This document shows, one piece after another, positions 7,940 through 17,047 of a stretch of DNA of 64,000 bases. The stretch's first letter is position 1. Each line of letters opens with the position of its first letter. The DNA comes from JBDIVL01 sp039794405 (lineage in GTDB: Bacteria; Planctomycetota; Brocadiia; Brocadiales; Brocadiaceae): positions 62,001 to 126,000 of the forward strand of contig JBDIVL010000005.1 in assembly GCA_039794405.1 (NCBI GenBank). Direction: 5' to 3'. The notes below the pieces were generated by a model. The model had not been told where the DNA came from, did no database searches, and saw only the letters and a program-made list of their open reading frames with translations. Made by a program: the position numbers and the translations under genes.

Positions 7940-9474
7940 GTCTCAGAAAAGTGATACGTTAAATTTTCATAAGCGATTTTTTCAATCAGCTCAAACGGTG
8001 GCGTTTCACCTGTCCACAATGTAAATTGTGCTGCTGCCTGGTATACAAACATTGGTAAACCGCCTACAACCTTGCACCCCTGTACCCTTGCTTCACGCAG
8101 TAACTTTGTTTCTGCAGGGTTATAAATAGTATCAAAAACGATCATGCCCGGTCTTAATTTCTTTCCTGTAACCGGAGTTTTATCAATTTCCGGAAACATA
8201 CCAACAGGAGTAGCATTAATCAATATATCCCCTTCAATCACCTGTAAATCATCCAAACGCATATCATGGCAACCAACTTCCCGGGCGAGTGATTGTGCCC
8301 GTTCGTAATTCCTGTTAACAATCGTTATTTTCGCCCCCTCGTCCTTTAATCCAAAGGCAATCGCACGGGCAGCTCCCCCCGCACCGAGGAGAATCACTTT
8401 TTTTCCCTTTAAACAATCATCATTTACTGCCGTGGTCCTTCGACCTATAGGTGAAACATAGTGAGAAGTTGTTCGATATACATTCTTTAATGCATCAACT
8501 GCAGCCCCACAATCCGTATTATAGCCAGTTAAGCACCCATCCCTGTTTAGAATGGTATTAACTGCCCCTATCTTCCTTGCTATGGGATCTATCGCATCCA
8601 GAAAAGGTATTACTGCCTCTTTATGAGGAATTGTTACACTGTACCCCTTTATATCTAATTCTCTAAAAGCTCTGATAAAATCATTCACTCTGTCTACTTT
8701 AAAAGGAACATAAATACTATTAAGATTCTTTTCCTTAAAAAGCGTATTATGAATAATTGGACCGATACTGTGAGAAACAGGATTCCCGATCAATCCGTAA
8801 ATTGCGGTATTTTTATCCTGCCTCAGGGCTTGATACGTATTCAAAAACTCATGGATACTTATTTGCCCGGGGGCAGATTCCTTCCCCCTCCGAAGAGAGG
8901 CAAAAGTCAAATAACTGCCAAACCTTTTGTACAGGATGCGACTCATAATACCATACTCACCCATACAAAATGAAATAAGCGGTATCTGAGCATCCTGAAG
9001 CAAACGGTATATCCTGATATTGTCCGAAATATCGGTTGCATAAGTAACAATTTTTACTATATCAGCACCACTTTGACTAAGTTTTTGGTAAATAGCTGCT
9101 ACATCACCAGGCGTCTCATAAAAATTGTGATACGATACAATAAGTCGCGTTTTACCACGAGGGATACGGGATAGTACATCTTTACCGATTTTATGAATAC
9201 TATCGTGCTCGATATCTACAAAGTCGGCCTGCAATTGCATGGCAAGTTTTAAAAGCGAAATCCGTTCTTCTTCACTTCCATCAAATTTGCCACCTTCCCG
9301 AACAGGCCGGTTCGTCAAAATCACTGGTTTTGTACGCCTCTTCAAGAGCAGTCTCAAATCAGGATTTTTTATATAATCAAGGCGAAGTTCAATAACATCC
9401 GCAAGCTTTGATGCCGCGGCCATATCCCTAAGAGCGTCTTCAACGGTATTTGCAATAATAGGTATACAAATCAT
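7936..9474 (-). CDS. aroDE: Bifunctional 3-dehydroquinate dehydratase / shikimate dehydrogenase
   Basis: Residues 1-~215 are a type I dehydroquinate dehydratase with the Schiff-base lysine in DIVKIVTYATD and the catalytic histidine in LIVSYHNF. Residues ~225-505 are a shikimate dehydrogenase with GLIGNPVSHSIGP, the catalytic lysine in VTIPHKEAV, YNTDCGAA and the NADP-binding GAGGAARAI. Together they convert 3-dehydroquinate to shikimate. The same fusion order is known from plants and chlamydiae, so it is a recognised arrangement, but it is uncommon in bacteria. It sits directly upstream of aroK with a 4-base overlap; leuA lies 105 bases further upstream on the same strand. Confidence 0.95.
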   Translation of the reverse strand: MICIPIIANTVEDALRDMAAASKLADVIELRLDYIKNPDLRLLLKRRTKPVILTNRPVREGGKFDGSEEERISLLKLAMQLQADFVDIEHDSIHKIGKDVLSRIPRGKTRLIVSYHNFYETPGDVAAIYQKLSQSGADIVKIVTYATDISDNIRIYRLLQDAQIPLISFCMGEYGIMSRILYKRFGSYLTFASLRRGKESAPGQISIHEFLNTYQALRQDKNTAIYGLIGNPVSHSIGPIIHNTLFKEKNLNSIYVPFKVDRVNDFIRAFRELDIKGYSVTIPHKEAVIPFLDAIDPIARKIGAVNTILNRDGCLTGYNTDCGAAVDALKNVYRTTSHYVSPIGRRTTAVNDDCLKGKKVILLGAGGAARAIAFGLKDEGAKITIVNRNYERAQSLAREVGCHDMRLDDLQVIEGDILINATPVGMFPEIDKTPVTGKKLRPGMIVFDTIYNPAETKLLREARVQGCKVVGGLPMFVYQAAAQFTLWTGETPPFELIEKIAYENLTYHFSET

Positions 9475-9579
9475 AGTACAAATAAGTTATTAATTATTTT
9501 CTGTTGTTTATTATGCTCAAACCAATTTTCATGAGAACATACCGTAGCATTCAAAACCTGAAGGGTTGTTGCTTTCCCC

Positions 9580-11148
9580 TTATTTCTCTGTGTTTCCCGT
9601 AGCTGCTTGTGTACTTTGATGAAAAGATGCATATTTTAAGTCATGGAACGCTACCCTGTTGATGGCACTCAGATAGGCCTTTGCACTAGCCTCAATGATG
9701 TCCGTACTCACCGCACGGCCCCGGACAATCTTACCGTTCACCTCGATATTCAAATAGACCTCACCCATAGCATCTTTTCCGCTTGTTACGGCATGAATGC
9801 TATAATCCTGCAGTTTTCCCGGTATCCCTGTTGAAAGATCAATGGCCTTAAAAATTGCATCGATGGGGCCGTCACCAATCGTTGCGTTCTCTATAAGACG
9901 TCCGTCCCGTAATTTGAGTCGAACCCCTGCCGTCGGTACTGCATTAGGTCCACAGGTAATACTGAGGCTTTCCAACTGAAAGATGTGGGGAACATCCATT
10001 TTCTCTATGCCGATAATAGCCTCAATATCCTCATCAAAAATCTCTTTCTTTTTATCGGCAATACGCTTGAATTCCTCAAATGCCCGTTCAAATTCCTCTT
10101 CAGACAGTCCATATCCCAATTCCCTGATCCGTTCTTTAAAGGCATGCCGCCCTGATAACTTTCCAAGCACAATCTTCGTTTTTTGGAGCCCAATATCCTC
10201 CGGCCTCATAATTTCATAGGTAGTACGTTCCTTAAGAACCCCGTCCTGATGTACCCCGGACTGATGTGCAAATGCATTTTCCCCGACAATGGCCTTGTTC
10301 CTCTGTACATGCAGCCCAGTCAAGGTACTAACCAGTCTGCTCGTGGCAATTAATTCTTTTGTGTTAATACGGGTAGAACAGTGGTAAAAATCCTGCCGCG
10401 TCCTGAGGGCCATAACAATCTCCTCCAGTGCAGCATTTCCCGCCCGCTCTCCAATACCATTGATAGTACACTCTACCTGCTGCGCACCAGCCTTTACAGC
10501 AGCGAGAGAACTGGCTACAGCAAGCCCCAGGTCGTTATGACAATGGACGCTGATCACCGCCCTATCAATGTTCTTCACATGTTCTTTTAACCCGCGAATA
10601 ACAGAGGCATATTGATCCGGCACTGCGTAACCCACCGTATCAGGAATATTGACGGTCGTTGCACCAGCATCGATTACAGCCTCTACGACCTGGATAAGAA
10701 AATCGAGTTCCGTCCGTGATGCGTCCTCAGGTGAAAATTCCACATCATCCACATATTTTAAGGCATGTCTGACGCCCTTCACAGCCAGGTGAATAATTTC
10801 TTCCTTCGCCTTGAGAAGTTTGTATTTCCTATGTATTTCAGAAGTAGCAAGAAAGATATGGATTCTCGGCCTTTCTGCCTTCTCAAGAGCCTTTGCTGCG
10901 CTCTCAATATCCTTTTCGACTGCACGAGCAAGGCCTGCCACAGAAACACCCCGAACCTCCTGTGCAATCCTCATAACCGATTCAAAGTCACCTGGCGATG
11001 ACACCGGAAATCCGGCCTCAATAACGTCTACCTTCAATAAAGCCAACTGCCTGGCAATTTGGATCTTTTCATGAATATCCAAACTCGCACCAGGTGATTG
11101 CTCACCATCGCGCAGGGTAGTATCAAAAATAATGATGTTATTACTCAT
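9580..11148 (-). CDS. leuA: 2-isopropylmalate synthase
   Basis: This 522-residue enzyme condenses acetyl-CoA with 2-oxoisovalerate, the first committed step of leucine synthesis. The N-terminal TIM barrel shows DTTLRDGEQSPGASL at residues 9-23, the metal-binding HCHND near 205 and GIGERAGNAALEE. The C-terminal part from ~390 is the LeuA dimer/regulatory domain (GPNAVPTAGVRLKLRDGR, GDGPIDAIFKA), so leucine feedback is likely. The start ATG at 11148 follows two purine-rich sites, AGGAGG (14 bases away) and GGAAGGG (about 6 bases away). Its 5' leader shares 17 identical bases with the divergent gene at 11586. No leader peptide rich in Leu codons was seen. Confidence 0.95.
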   Translation of the reverse strand: MSNNIIIFDTTLRDGEQSPGASLDIHEKIQIARQLALLKVDVIEAGFPVSSPGDFESVMRIAQEVRGVSVAGLARAVEKDIESAAKALEKAERPRIHIFLATSEIHRKYKLLKAKEEIIHLAVKGVRHALKYVDDVEFSPEDASRTELDFLIQVVEAVIDAGATTVNIPDTVGYAVPDQYASVIRGLKEHVKNIDRAVISVHCHNDLGLAVASSLAAVKAGAQQVECTINGIGERAGNAALEEIVMALRTRQDFYHCSTRINTKELIATSRLVSTLTGLHVQRNKAIVGENAFAHQSGVHQDGVLKERTTYEIMRPEDIGLQKTKIVLGKLSGRHAFKERIRELGYGLSEEEFERAFEEFKRIADKKKEIFDEDIEAIIGIEKMDVPHIFQLESLSITCGPNAVPTAGVRLKLRDGRLIENATIGDGPIDAIFKAIDLSTGIPGKLQDYSIHAVTSGKDAMGEVYLNIEVNGKIVRGRAVSTDIIEASAKAYLSAINRVAFHDLKYASFHQSTQAATGNTEK

Positions 11149-11160
11149 AAAGACCCTTCC

Positions 11161-11177
11161 TACCTCCTAATCCGAAC
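11161..11177 (-). repeat. leuA-side arm of spaced inverted repeat carrying AGGAGG
   Basis: Read on the minus strand this is GTTCGGATTAGGAGGTA, identical over 17 bases to 11563-11579 on the plus strand. Each arm places AGGAGG in front of a start codon. A partial third copy, TCGTTCGGATTAG, lies at 43683-43695 upstream of ffh and leads no gene, so this is the end of a dispersed repeat. Confidence 0.7.
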
Positions 11178-11562
11178 GAGTCGAAAGTAAAAAATACAAC
11201 CTGCAGAACAAAAATTGGAAAATATGAGAAAATTTTCATAATTAAATAAATTTTACAATATGCCTTTGCCACATTCAATAACTAAGTACCGCAATGCAAG
11301 TTTTGGTCAAAGAATATGGAACAATAGGCCGATTATTTTTGTTTCCTTTCTTATTAAGAGCCAGTAAAATCCTGGAATTTTCTGGCTTAGAGCCCTTTGA
11401 CACACTTTGGCACGTTTTCTGTTCGTTACGGGAAAAGGGTGCGGAGAACGCAGAGAAATAAATACACGGGAAGTTAGAATGCAGAAGACGGAAGCTGAAG
11501 ATCTCATTTTCCAGCCATCTTCTGTCTTCCGGCTTCCAATTTTCATTTTACACTTCCGGCTT

Positions 11563-11579
11563 GTTCGGATTAGGAGGTA
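11563..11579 (+). promoter_or_regulatory. Repeat-borne ribosome binding site for the Mgm101-like gene
   Basis: GTTCGGATTAGGAGGTA ends 6 bases before the ATG at 11586, giving AGGAGG-8-ATG, a near-perfect Shine-Dalgarno site. It is the second arm of the inverted repeat shared with leuA. Confidence 0.7.
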
Positions 11580-11585
11580 TAAAAC

Positions 11586-12416
11586 ATGAGTCAAAAAATT
11601 GATGAAAACATTACCCAGGAAACAATTCCAACACAAAACCTGCAGTTAAACGATTTTGATAAAGAGATTGAGAAATTAATCCCCACATGCGGGACGATCG
11701 AACTTACAGAGCAGCAGAGGCAATCCGTGTTTAAACCGGTAAACGAACAGGACATCGAAATACGCCCGGACGGCCTGATATATCTGCCGTGGGTTGAGTA
11801 TGTTTCAAGGCTTAAAGAGGCCTTTAACCTTAATTGGGCGATTGTCCCTCAGGGAATGCCTAAACAAAACGGGGATTACCTTGTATGGGGATTCTACCTC
11901 ATAATTCAGGGAAAACTGGCAGGGTTCGCAATCGGAGAACAGGAATATAGTACAGACAATTCCTATATGACCTGGGGTGATGCCTGCGAGGGCGCGAAAA
12001 GTAACGCACTCATGCGGTTGTGTAAAGGCATAGGAATTAGCCTGGAATTGTGGAAACCATCCTATGTACATGCCTGGAAAGAAAAATATGCAGAATCATA
12101 TTGGGGCACAGATAAGTATGGCAGGAAAAGGAAATACTGGAGAAAAAAAACACCTGGACAATTAGAAGAGAAAAAAGAAGATATTTCACAAGAAAAAGAC
12201 GAATCCCCTGTTGATACTGACACCGATTCGTACAAACCTATTACACCGTCTGAGCTTATTCATAAAATTCAGCATGCAGAATCACTATCACATTTAAGAA
12301 ACATCTGGAATAAATACCATAAGGATATGGATAGGTATGCACCAAAAGATAAAGATCTCATAATCAAAACGAAAAATGGAAAGAAAAAGAATTTTCTTAC
12401 TGCAATTCGAGGGTAA
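11586..12416 (+). CDS. Mgm101/Rad52-like single-strand DNA annealing protein
   Basis: Residues ~50-170 match the core of the Mgm101 family, the Rad52-type annealing proteins of fungal mitochondria and some phages. The matching stretches are DIEIRPDGLIYLPWVEY (56-72), AIVPQG, a central GEQEYSTD (118-125) and DACEGAKSNALMRLCKGIGI (132-151) followed by SLELWKPSYV. The first ~45 residues are acidic. The tail after 175 is basic then acidic, with a helical end (LIHKIQHAESLSHLRNIWNK) that may be a separate module. The family is known to coat single strands and anneal complementary DNA; the role here is inferred. No phage or recombinase genes flank it, which is unusual. Family assignment rests on remembered motifs, not on a search. 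Confidence 0.75.
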   Translation: MSQKIDENITQETIPTQNLQLNDFDKEIEKLIPTCGTIELTEQQRQSVFKPVNEQDIEIRPDGLIYLPWVEYVSRLKEAFNLNWAIVPQGMPKQNGDYLVWGFYLIIQGKLAGFAIGEQEYSTDNSYMTWGDACEGAKSNALMRLCKGIGISLELWKPSYVHAWKEKYAESYWGTDKYGRKRKYWRKKTPGQLEEKKEDISQEKDESPVDTDTDSYKPITPSELIHKIQHAESLSHLRNIWNKYHKDMDRYAPKDKDLIIKTKNGKKKNFLTAIRG

Positions 12417-12420
12417 AATA

Positions 12421-12448
12421 AGCCAGGTGGGATAGGTACCACCTGGCT
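12421..12448 (+). terminator. Strong hairpin after the Mgm101-like gene
   Basis: A perfect 10-bp stem, AGCCAGGTGG / CCACCTGGCT, with an 8-base loop starts 4 bases after the stop codon. No T-run follows, so it may act as an RNA-stabilising hairpin or a U-less terminator. Confidence 0.5.
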
Positions 12449-12545
12449 CAGGGTTAGTTCAATCGTTCACGATTGAACTGAAAAGTCTGGCATGTTTCTA
12501 TGCCTTGCGTCAATCAAAACCGCACAGGCTAATGCCCAAGTTAGT
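12449..12545. repeat. Family B repeat, copy 1
   Basis: CAGGGTTAGTTCAATCGTTC begins a segment that aligns with 19555-19645 over about 85 bases with roughly 70 percent identity by eye. It includes the GTTCAATCG..CGATTGAAC hairpin and the downstream GGCATGTTTC and CAATCAAAACCG text. Confidence 0.65.
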
Positions 12546-12701
12546 CCTATTAAGTTCCCCTTAAGGAGAGCTGCAAAATCCTGCGTCTCTCCTGGGGATT
12601 TAGGGGGCTGTATTTTTCCAAGCAATTTTACAATTCCCTTCTCCTAATTTTTTAAGGGCAATTTTTATACCTCGTATCATCCGAAAACCGCTTAAATAAA
12701 A

Positions 12702-12783
12702 TGAAAATTCCTATATAATTAAATTAAGCCTTCGACGACTTTTAACAGTGTAGTGTAGTGGCAAGGCGCGCCTTGCCACTACA
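12702..12783. repeat. Core repeat plus perfect 30-nt palindrome cassette
   Basis: GAAAATTCCTATATAATTAA followed by ATTAAGCCTTCGACGACTTT is the core. It is followed at 12754-12783 by a perfect palindrome with arms TGTAGTGGCAAGGCG / CGCCTTGCCACTACA. The same cassette follows the core at 17070-17097. Confidence 0.75.
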
Positions 12784-13230
12784 TAGATGGTTTGAAATTC
12801 CTGTACATAAACACGTGTTTCCATCTGCAAGATTAAACCAGCCTGAGCTTGTAACTGTGATTTCACAGATACATCAAAGTGGAAGTGGCCGGCTTATCAG
12901 CAATTGGGTAGAGGCTGCAGGCTAATCACTGACAGCCAACTACTTATACAACTATGGTTAGTTTTAAAACTTGACTCATTGGTAAAATAAACCAGGTATA
13001 AAGTTTTTAAATTATCTTGAATCCATTAAAGTTACTGATAAAATCAATGGCTAGGAATTTCAAGCCAGGAGTATGGCAATCCTTTAGAGTTGCCATACCG
13101 TGCACGTATTCAGGCAGGGGAAAAATACGAAAGTATTACCCTACATGCAAAAATATATTTTGCCGAAATTATCAAAACCTGTTCCCATTCCTTTCGCCAA
13201 GACAAACTCTGACAGGTTCAGGAATATTTT

Positions 13231-14952
13231 TTGAAAGATACGAAACGCTCAAACGTGAATAGAAAAATATATATCTGGATACCCCTGTTATTAGCGGTTA
13301 TTCCAATAGCATGCCGTACGCCTTCTTATACCAATGCAGAAAAAAAACCGAAAAAGGGATTTTTCGATCCAATTTCCAATAAACTTTCAGGTGAAGCCAC
13401 ACCACAGGAACATAAGACTATGGGTGTTTCCTGTTTCAAAAAAGGAATGATTGAAGAAGCCCTGGAGGAATTGAAGCTTGCCGCAGAAAAAATACACGAA
13501 GACGGGGAGTTACATCACTATTTAGGAAAGGCATATTATGAGAATAACAAACTGGATGAGGCTATTACCGAGTTTCTTGCCGCTATATCCTGCTATAAGT
13601 CCAACCAAATCGCAGAAAAAGCGGATGCTTACAACAACCTCGGACTGGCTTATAAAAATAAAAAAGCATTCACTGAATCCCTTTCTGCCCTGAAAGAAAG
13701 CCTTGAATTAAACCCATCGGTAGCAGATACAAATTACAACATGGGACTCTTATATTATGAAAAGGGTATATTAGATGAAGCCATTACCTACTTAAAAAAA
13801 TCGATAAAAATCGACTCCAGAAAGCCTGATGCACACTTCATGCTGGGATTGGCATACCATAAAAGAAAATTGCCTGATAAGGCCATACAGGAATTCAAGC
13901 AGGCAATTGAATTAAACCCGGATGATGCAGAAGCGCACAATTACCTCGGCATAGTATATTACGAACAGGGAGATATAGGAAAATCAATCATTGAGCATCG
14001 GACAGCTATCAAATGTAATAAAGATTATCCTGAAGCCTTTAATAATTTAGGAATCTCTCTCTATGCAAAGAAGGATTTGAAAGAAGCTGCGAATGCCTTC
14101 AAAAAGGCGTTGGAATTAGAACCTAATTTTGCAGAGTCGCACTATAACCTCGGACTCATCTATAGTGAAGAAGGCAATGCCGAAGATGCAATCGCTTCTC
14201 TGGAACAAGCGATCAAGCTTGATCCCAAAATTGCAGAGGCATATTTCAAACTGGGTGAGGTTTACACGGAACAGGACAAGCTGGAAGAAGCGTTATCCGA
14301 ATATAAGAAGGCTATCGATGTTAAACCTAATTACGAAGAGGCATATTATAACTGCGGTGAGCTCTACGCTGCCAAAGGCAAACATGATAAATCCATCAGT
14401 GCCTGGAACAAAACCATCGAAATAAACCGCAAAAATGCGGACGCTTACTTCAATTTGGGGGTTGCATACCATAACCAGGGAAACCTCAGCAAGGCAATCT
14501 CCATGTGGACCAAGGTTATTGAAATTAATCCAGCCGATTACGATACCCTGGCGTACCTGGCTGACGCCTATAGTACAAAAGGCTCTCTAGATAAAGCCAT
14601 ACAAACCTGGGAAAAGGTCATCGAGATCTCGCCGAACAATGCAGAAGTGTACTACAGATTAGGAAACGCTTATATAAAGAAAAATATGTATACCACTGCC
14701 CTCCCCTGCTGGGAAAAGGCCGTGGAAATTGACCCCGAACATGCAAGTGCCTATTACAATCTTGGGTTAGTTTACACAAGAATCGGCAAACACGAGGAGG
14801 CTATTCACGCCTATAAAAAAGTTTTAGATATCGACCCTGACGATATCAATGCCCATAAAAATTTAGGGCTGCTTTACAGAGAAGCGGGCAAGCATGTTGA
14901 GGCGGAATCAGAATTTGCCATCTATGAGAAACTCAAATCTATTCAACCATGA
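13231..14952 (+). CDS. TPR-repeat lipoprotein
   Basis: This 573-residue protein begins with a basic N-terminus and a hydrophobic stretch ending in VIPIAC near residue 28, a plausible lipoprotein signal with the lipidated cysteine. From ~residue 60 it consists of about fifteen 34-residue tetratricopeptide repeats with the usual consensus (AHNYLGIVYYEQGDIGKSI, AYFNLGVAYHNQGNLSKAIS, LELNP). TPR arrays are protein-binding scaffolds, so a role in a periplasmic or membrane complex is likely; the partner is unknown. The start is TTG at 13231 with AGGAA 8 bases upstream; GTG at 13255 is an alternative. The membrane TPR gene follows after 37 bases made almost entirely of a hairpin. Confidence 0.8.
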   Translation: MKDTKRSNVNRKIYIWIPLLLAVIPIACRTPSYTNAEKKPKKGFFDPISNKLSGEATPQEHKTMGVSCFKKGMIEEALEELKLAAEKIHEDGELHHYLGKAYYENNKLDEAITEFLAAISCYKSNQIAEKADAYNNLGLAYKNKKAFTESLSALKESLELNPSVADTNYNMGLLYYEKGILDEAITYLKKSIKIDSRKPDAHFMLGLAYHKRKLPDKAIQEFKQAIELNPDDAEAHNYLGIVYYEQGDIGKSIIEHRTAIKCNKDYPEAFNNLGISLYAKKDLKEAANAFKKALELEPNFAESHYNLGLIYSEEGNAEDAIASLEQAIKLDPKIAEAYFKLGEVYTEQDKLEEALSEYKKAIDVKPNYEEAYYNCGELYAAKGKHDKSISAWNKTIEINRKNADAYFNLGVAYHNQGNLSKAISMWTKVIEINPADYDTLAYLADAYSTKGSLDKAIQTWEKVIEISPNNAEVYYRLGNAYIKKNMYTTALPCWEKAVEIDPEHASAYYNLGLVYTRIGKHEEAIHAYKKVLDIDPDDINAHKNLGLLYREAGKHVEAESEFAIYEKLKSIQP

Positions 14953-14953
14953 A

Positions 14954-14991
14954 ATGTAGGATGGGTGAAGCGGAGCGAACCCATCCTACAT
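14954..14991 (+). repeat. GTAGGATGGGT-family hairpin overlapping a start codon
   Basis: Perfect 13-bp arms ATGTAGGATGGGT (14954-14966) and ACCCATCCTACAT (14979-14991) flank a 12-base loop GAAGCGGAGCGA. The last two bases of the right arm are the A and T of the ATG that opens the next gene. The hairpin starts one base after the stop codon of the upstream gene. No other ribosome binding site is visible. Confidence 0.8.
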
Positions 14992-17047
14992 GAATAAATG
15001 CATGAACCATATTTGTATTAAGAAATTCTTACCTCTTATCATCTTCATATCTGCCCTTCTCTATATTAATACCTTGTCTAACACCTTCGTTTACGACGAT
15101 GCCTATATCGTTACTGAAAATTATTTTATTAAGACATTCAAAAACCTTCCAAAACTATTCCAGAAAGATTATTTACCACTCTCAGGAGAATTGAGCTACC
15201 GTCCCGTAGTAACATTAACATACTTTATCGATTACGCCCTATGGGGACTGAATCCATTTGGCTACCACCTTACCAATATTATACTCCATACCATTAATGT
15301 ATTTTTATTCTATACCCTCATAAAAAATACTGCTAAAAATCCTACCCTTTCTCTTCTCGCAACCCTCTTATTCTTATCTCACCCCATTCTTACGGAAACT
15401 GTTAATGCCGTCTGTTATCGGGAAGACATCCTCGCATCACTCTTCTTCCTTTTGGCCTTTCTTTATTTTAGAAAAATATACCTTTCACAAGAAATAAACA
15501 TCCGGTTCATGCTCTATTACATGCTCTCTTGCGCCTCTTACTGTTTTGCTTTATTCTCTAAGGAAATGGCTATTACCCTCCCTATCCTCCTGATCTTATT
15601 TGGCCTTTTTTACCCTCCAAAACCCGCCCCCGGCAATTTTCGGAATAAGCCGAAAATACTCTTTTATTATCCCGGCCTAGTACAGTCAAAAAGATGGGTA
15701 CTTCTTTATGCAGGCTACGCCTTCATTACCGGCTTTTATCTTCTTATAAGATTTGTCCTACTAAAAAACACCTTCAAAATAATTGAAGTTTACCCAAGTA
15801 ACGTCTTCACTATGACAAAGGTCGTTGCATCCTATTTAAAACTTTTATTTATCCCTGTTCAACTGAATGCAGACTATTATATACCCTATACGGGGGGAAT
15901 CAGCCTTTCATTTATCCTCTCCTCTTTATTCTTAATTACTGCATGTATCATCGTGGTACGTCTTCACGGAAAGTATAAACACGTAACCTTTTTCAGTTTA
16001 TGGTTTTTTATCACACTATTGCCTGTCCTCGGCATCATTCCCATTGGAAACATTATGGCAGAAAGATACCTATATTTGCCCATTATTGGTTTTTGCATCG
16101 CTGCAAGCAACGTCGTATCGGATTATACGCATAATAGAACAGGTATTATTACTGCTGTCATTGGAATAATCCTTTTCAGTATGCAGATCGGTGTAATACA
16201 GAGGAATGGTGCATGGAGAAACGATACCGCATTATGGTCCTCAACCCTTAAGCGTGAACCCGGTAGTGCACGTGCATGCAGTAACTTAGGTAATGTATAC
16301 TTCCATGATAAACATTATGAGGATGCTATGAAAATGTATAAGAAGGCACTAACCTTTCAATACACCTATCCCTTTATTCATTTTAATTTAGGTGCAACGT
16401 ATGAAAAAATTGGATTGATAAACGAAGCAATTGAAGAATATAAGGCCTCTATTTCAAACAACAACGATAACACACTCGCCTACAATAACCTTGGAACTCT
16501 TTACGATAAACAAGGTCTTTATGACCTAGCAATTGATGCATACAGACAATCACTCAAAAGCAGTCCCTACTCTCCACTTACTCATAATAACCTTGGAAAT
16601 ACATACGAACATATTGGAGATTCGGAAAAGGCGCTGGCAGAGTATATGGAGGCCTTAAAAATAGATAATGCATATGCAGATGCCCATAATAACGTTGGGG
16701 CTGTGTATTTGAAAAAAGGAATATTTGATACGGCAATTGATGAACTCAAAAAGGCCACCCAATTAAAACCGGAGCATTTGGATGCACATTATAACCTTGG
16801 GATTGCCTATGCAACAAAAGGCCTTTACGAGGAAGCGATCCATGAATTAGATCTTGCTATAAAATATAACCCAAACGACTATTCTGCCTATAGAGATATA
16901 GGCATATTATATTTTAAATATAAAAAAGACGTTAACGAGTCACTCTACTACTTTAGTGAAGCACTCCGATTGGTACCAAACCCAGCCGAAGGAAAAAAGG
17001 TAAAAGGTATAATAGATATGATAAATGCAGGACACGACTTTAATTAG
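14990..17047 (+). CDS. TMTC-like membrane protein with C-terminal TPR repeats
   Basis: The first ~400 residues are polytopic and match the TMTC/GT-C layout. After the first membrane helix comes FVYDDAYIVTENY with the acidic pair D36-D37, then SYRPVVTLTYFIDYALWGLN and YHLTNIILHTINVFLFYTL. Residues ~420-680 hold about seven TPR units. Animal TMTC proteins are lipid-linked-sugar-dependent O-mannosyltransferases; bacterial relatives are mostly uncharacterised. I infer protein O-glycosylation or glycan transfer at the membrane. The start ATG lies inside a hairpin repeat and the stop TAG lies inside a core repeat, so repeats bracket the gene. ATG at 15002 is an alternative start, also without a clear ribosome binding site. 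Confidence 0.75.
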   Translation: MNKCMNHICIKKFLPLIIFISALLYINTLSNTFVYDDAYIVTENYFIKTFKNLPKLFQKDYLPLSGELSYRPVVTLTYFIDYALWGLNPFGYHLTNIILHTINVFLFYTLIKNTAKNPTLSLLATLLFLSHPILTETVNAVCYREDILASLFFLLAFLYFRKIYLSQEINIRFMLYYMLSCASYCFALFSKEMAITLPILLILFGLFYPPKPAPGNFRNKPKILFYYPGLVQSKRWVLLYAGYAFITGFYLLIRFVLLKNTFKIIEVYPSNVFTMTKVVASYLKLLFIPVQLNADYYIPYTGGISLSFILSSLFLITACIIVVRLHGKYKHVTFFSLWFFITLLPVLGIIPIGNIMAERYLYLPIIGFCIAASNVVSDYTHNRTGIITAVIGIILFSMQIGVIQRNGAWRNDTALWSSTLKREPGSARACSNLGNVYFHDKHYEDAMKMYKKALTFQYTYPFIHFNLGATYEKIGLINEAIEEYKASISNNNDNTLAYNNLGTLYDKQGLYDLAIDAYRQSLKSSPYSPLTHNNLGNTYEHIGDSEKALAEYMEALKIDNAYADAHNNVGAVYLKKGIFDTAIDELKKATQLKPEHLDAHYNLGIAYATKGLYEEAIHELDLAIKYNPNDYSAYRDIGILYFKYKKDVNESLYYFSEALRLVPNPAEGKKVKGIIDMINAGHDFN

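Larger units (their letters stand above)
11149..11585. other. Divergent intergenic region between leuA and the Mgm101-like gene
   Basis: 437 bp holding the start regions of two divergent genes. The first ~300 bp next to leuA are AT-rich with no clear hexamer pair. 11480-11579 carries a hairpin-like repeat (GGAAGCTGAAGATCTCATTT) also found near 5575. The two ends form a spaced inverted repeat described separately. Confidence 0.5.
12417..13230. other. Gene-poor, repeat-rich intergenic region
   Basis: About 0.8 kb without a convincing gene. It holds a strong hairpin just after the stop (12421-12448), a family B repeat (12449-12545), a core repeat with a perfect 30-nt palindrome (12702-12783), a fragment of family B near 12815, and a segment at 12896-12960 starting ATCAGCAATTGGGTAGAGGC that recurs at 52297. 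Confidence 0.6.

Noticed and set aside
12754..12783. Perfect GC-rich palindrome considered as a rho-independent terminator
   Set aside because: It lies ~340 bases from the nearest gene end, has no loop or T-run, and recurs as a cassette next to the core repeat.
13017..13262. 81-codon plus-strand frame before the TPR lipoprotein
   Set aside because: No ribosome binding site, no recognisable motif, and it overlaps the better supported TTG start of the TPR gene in another frame.
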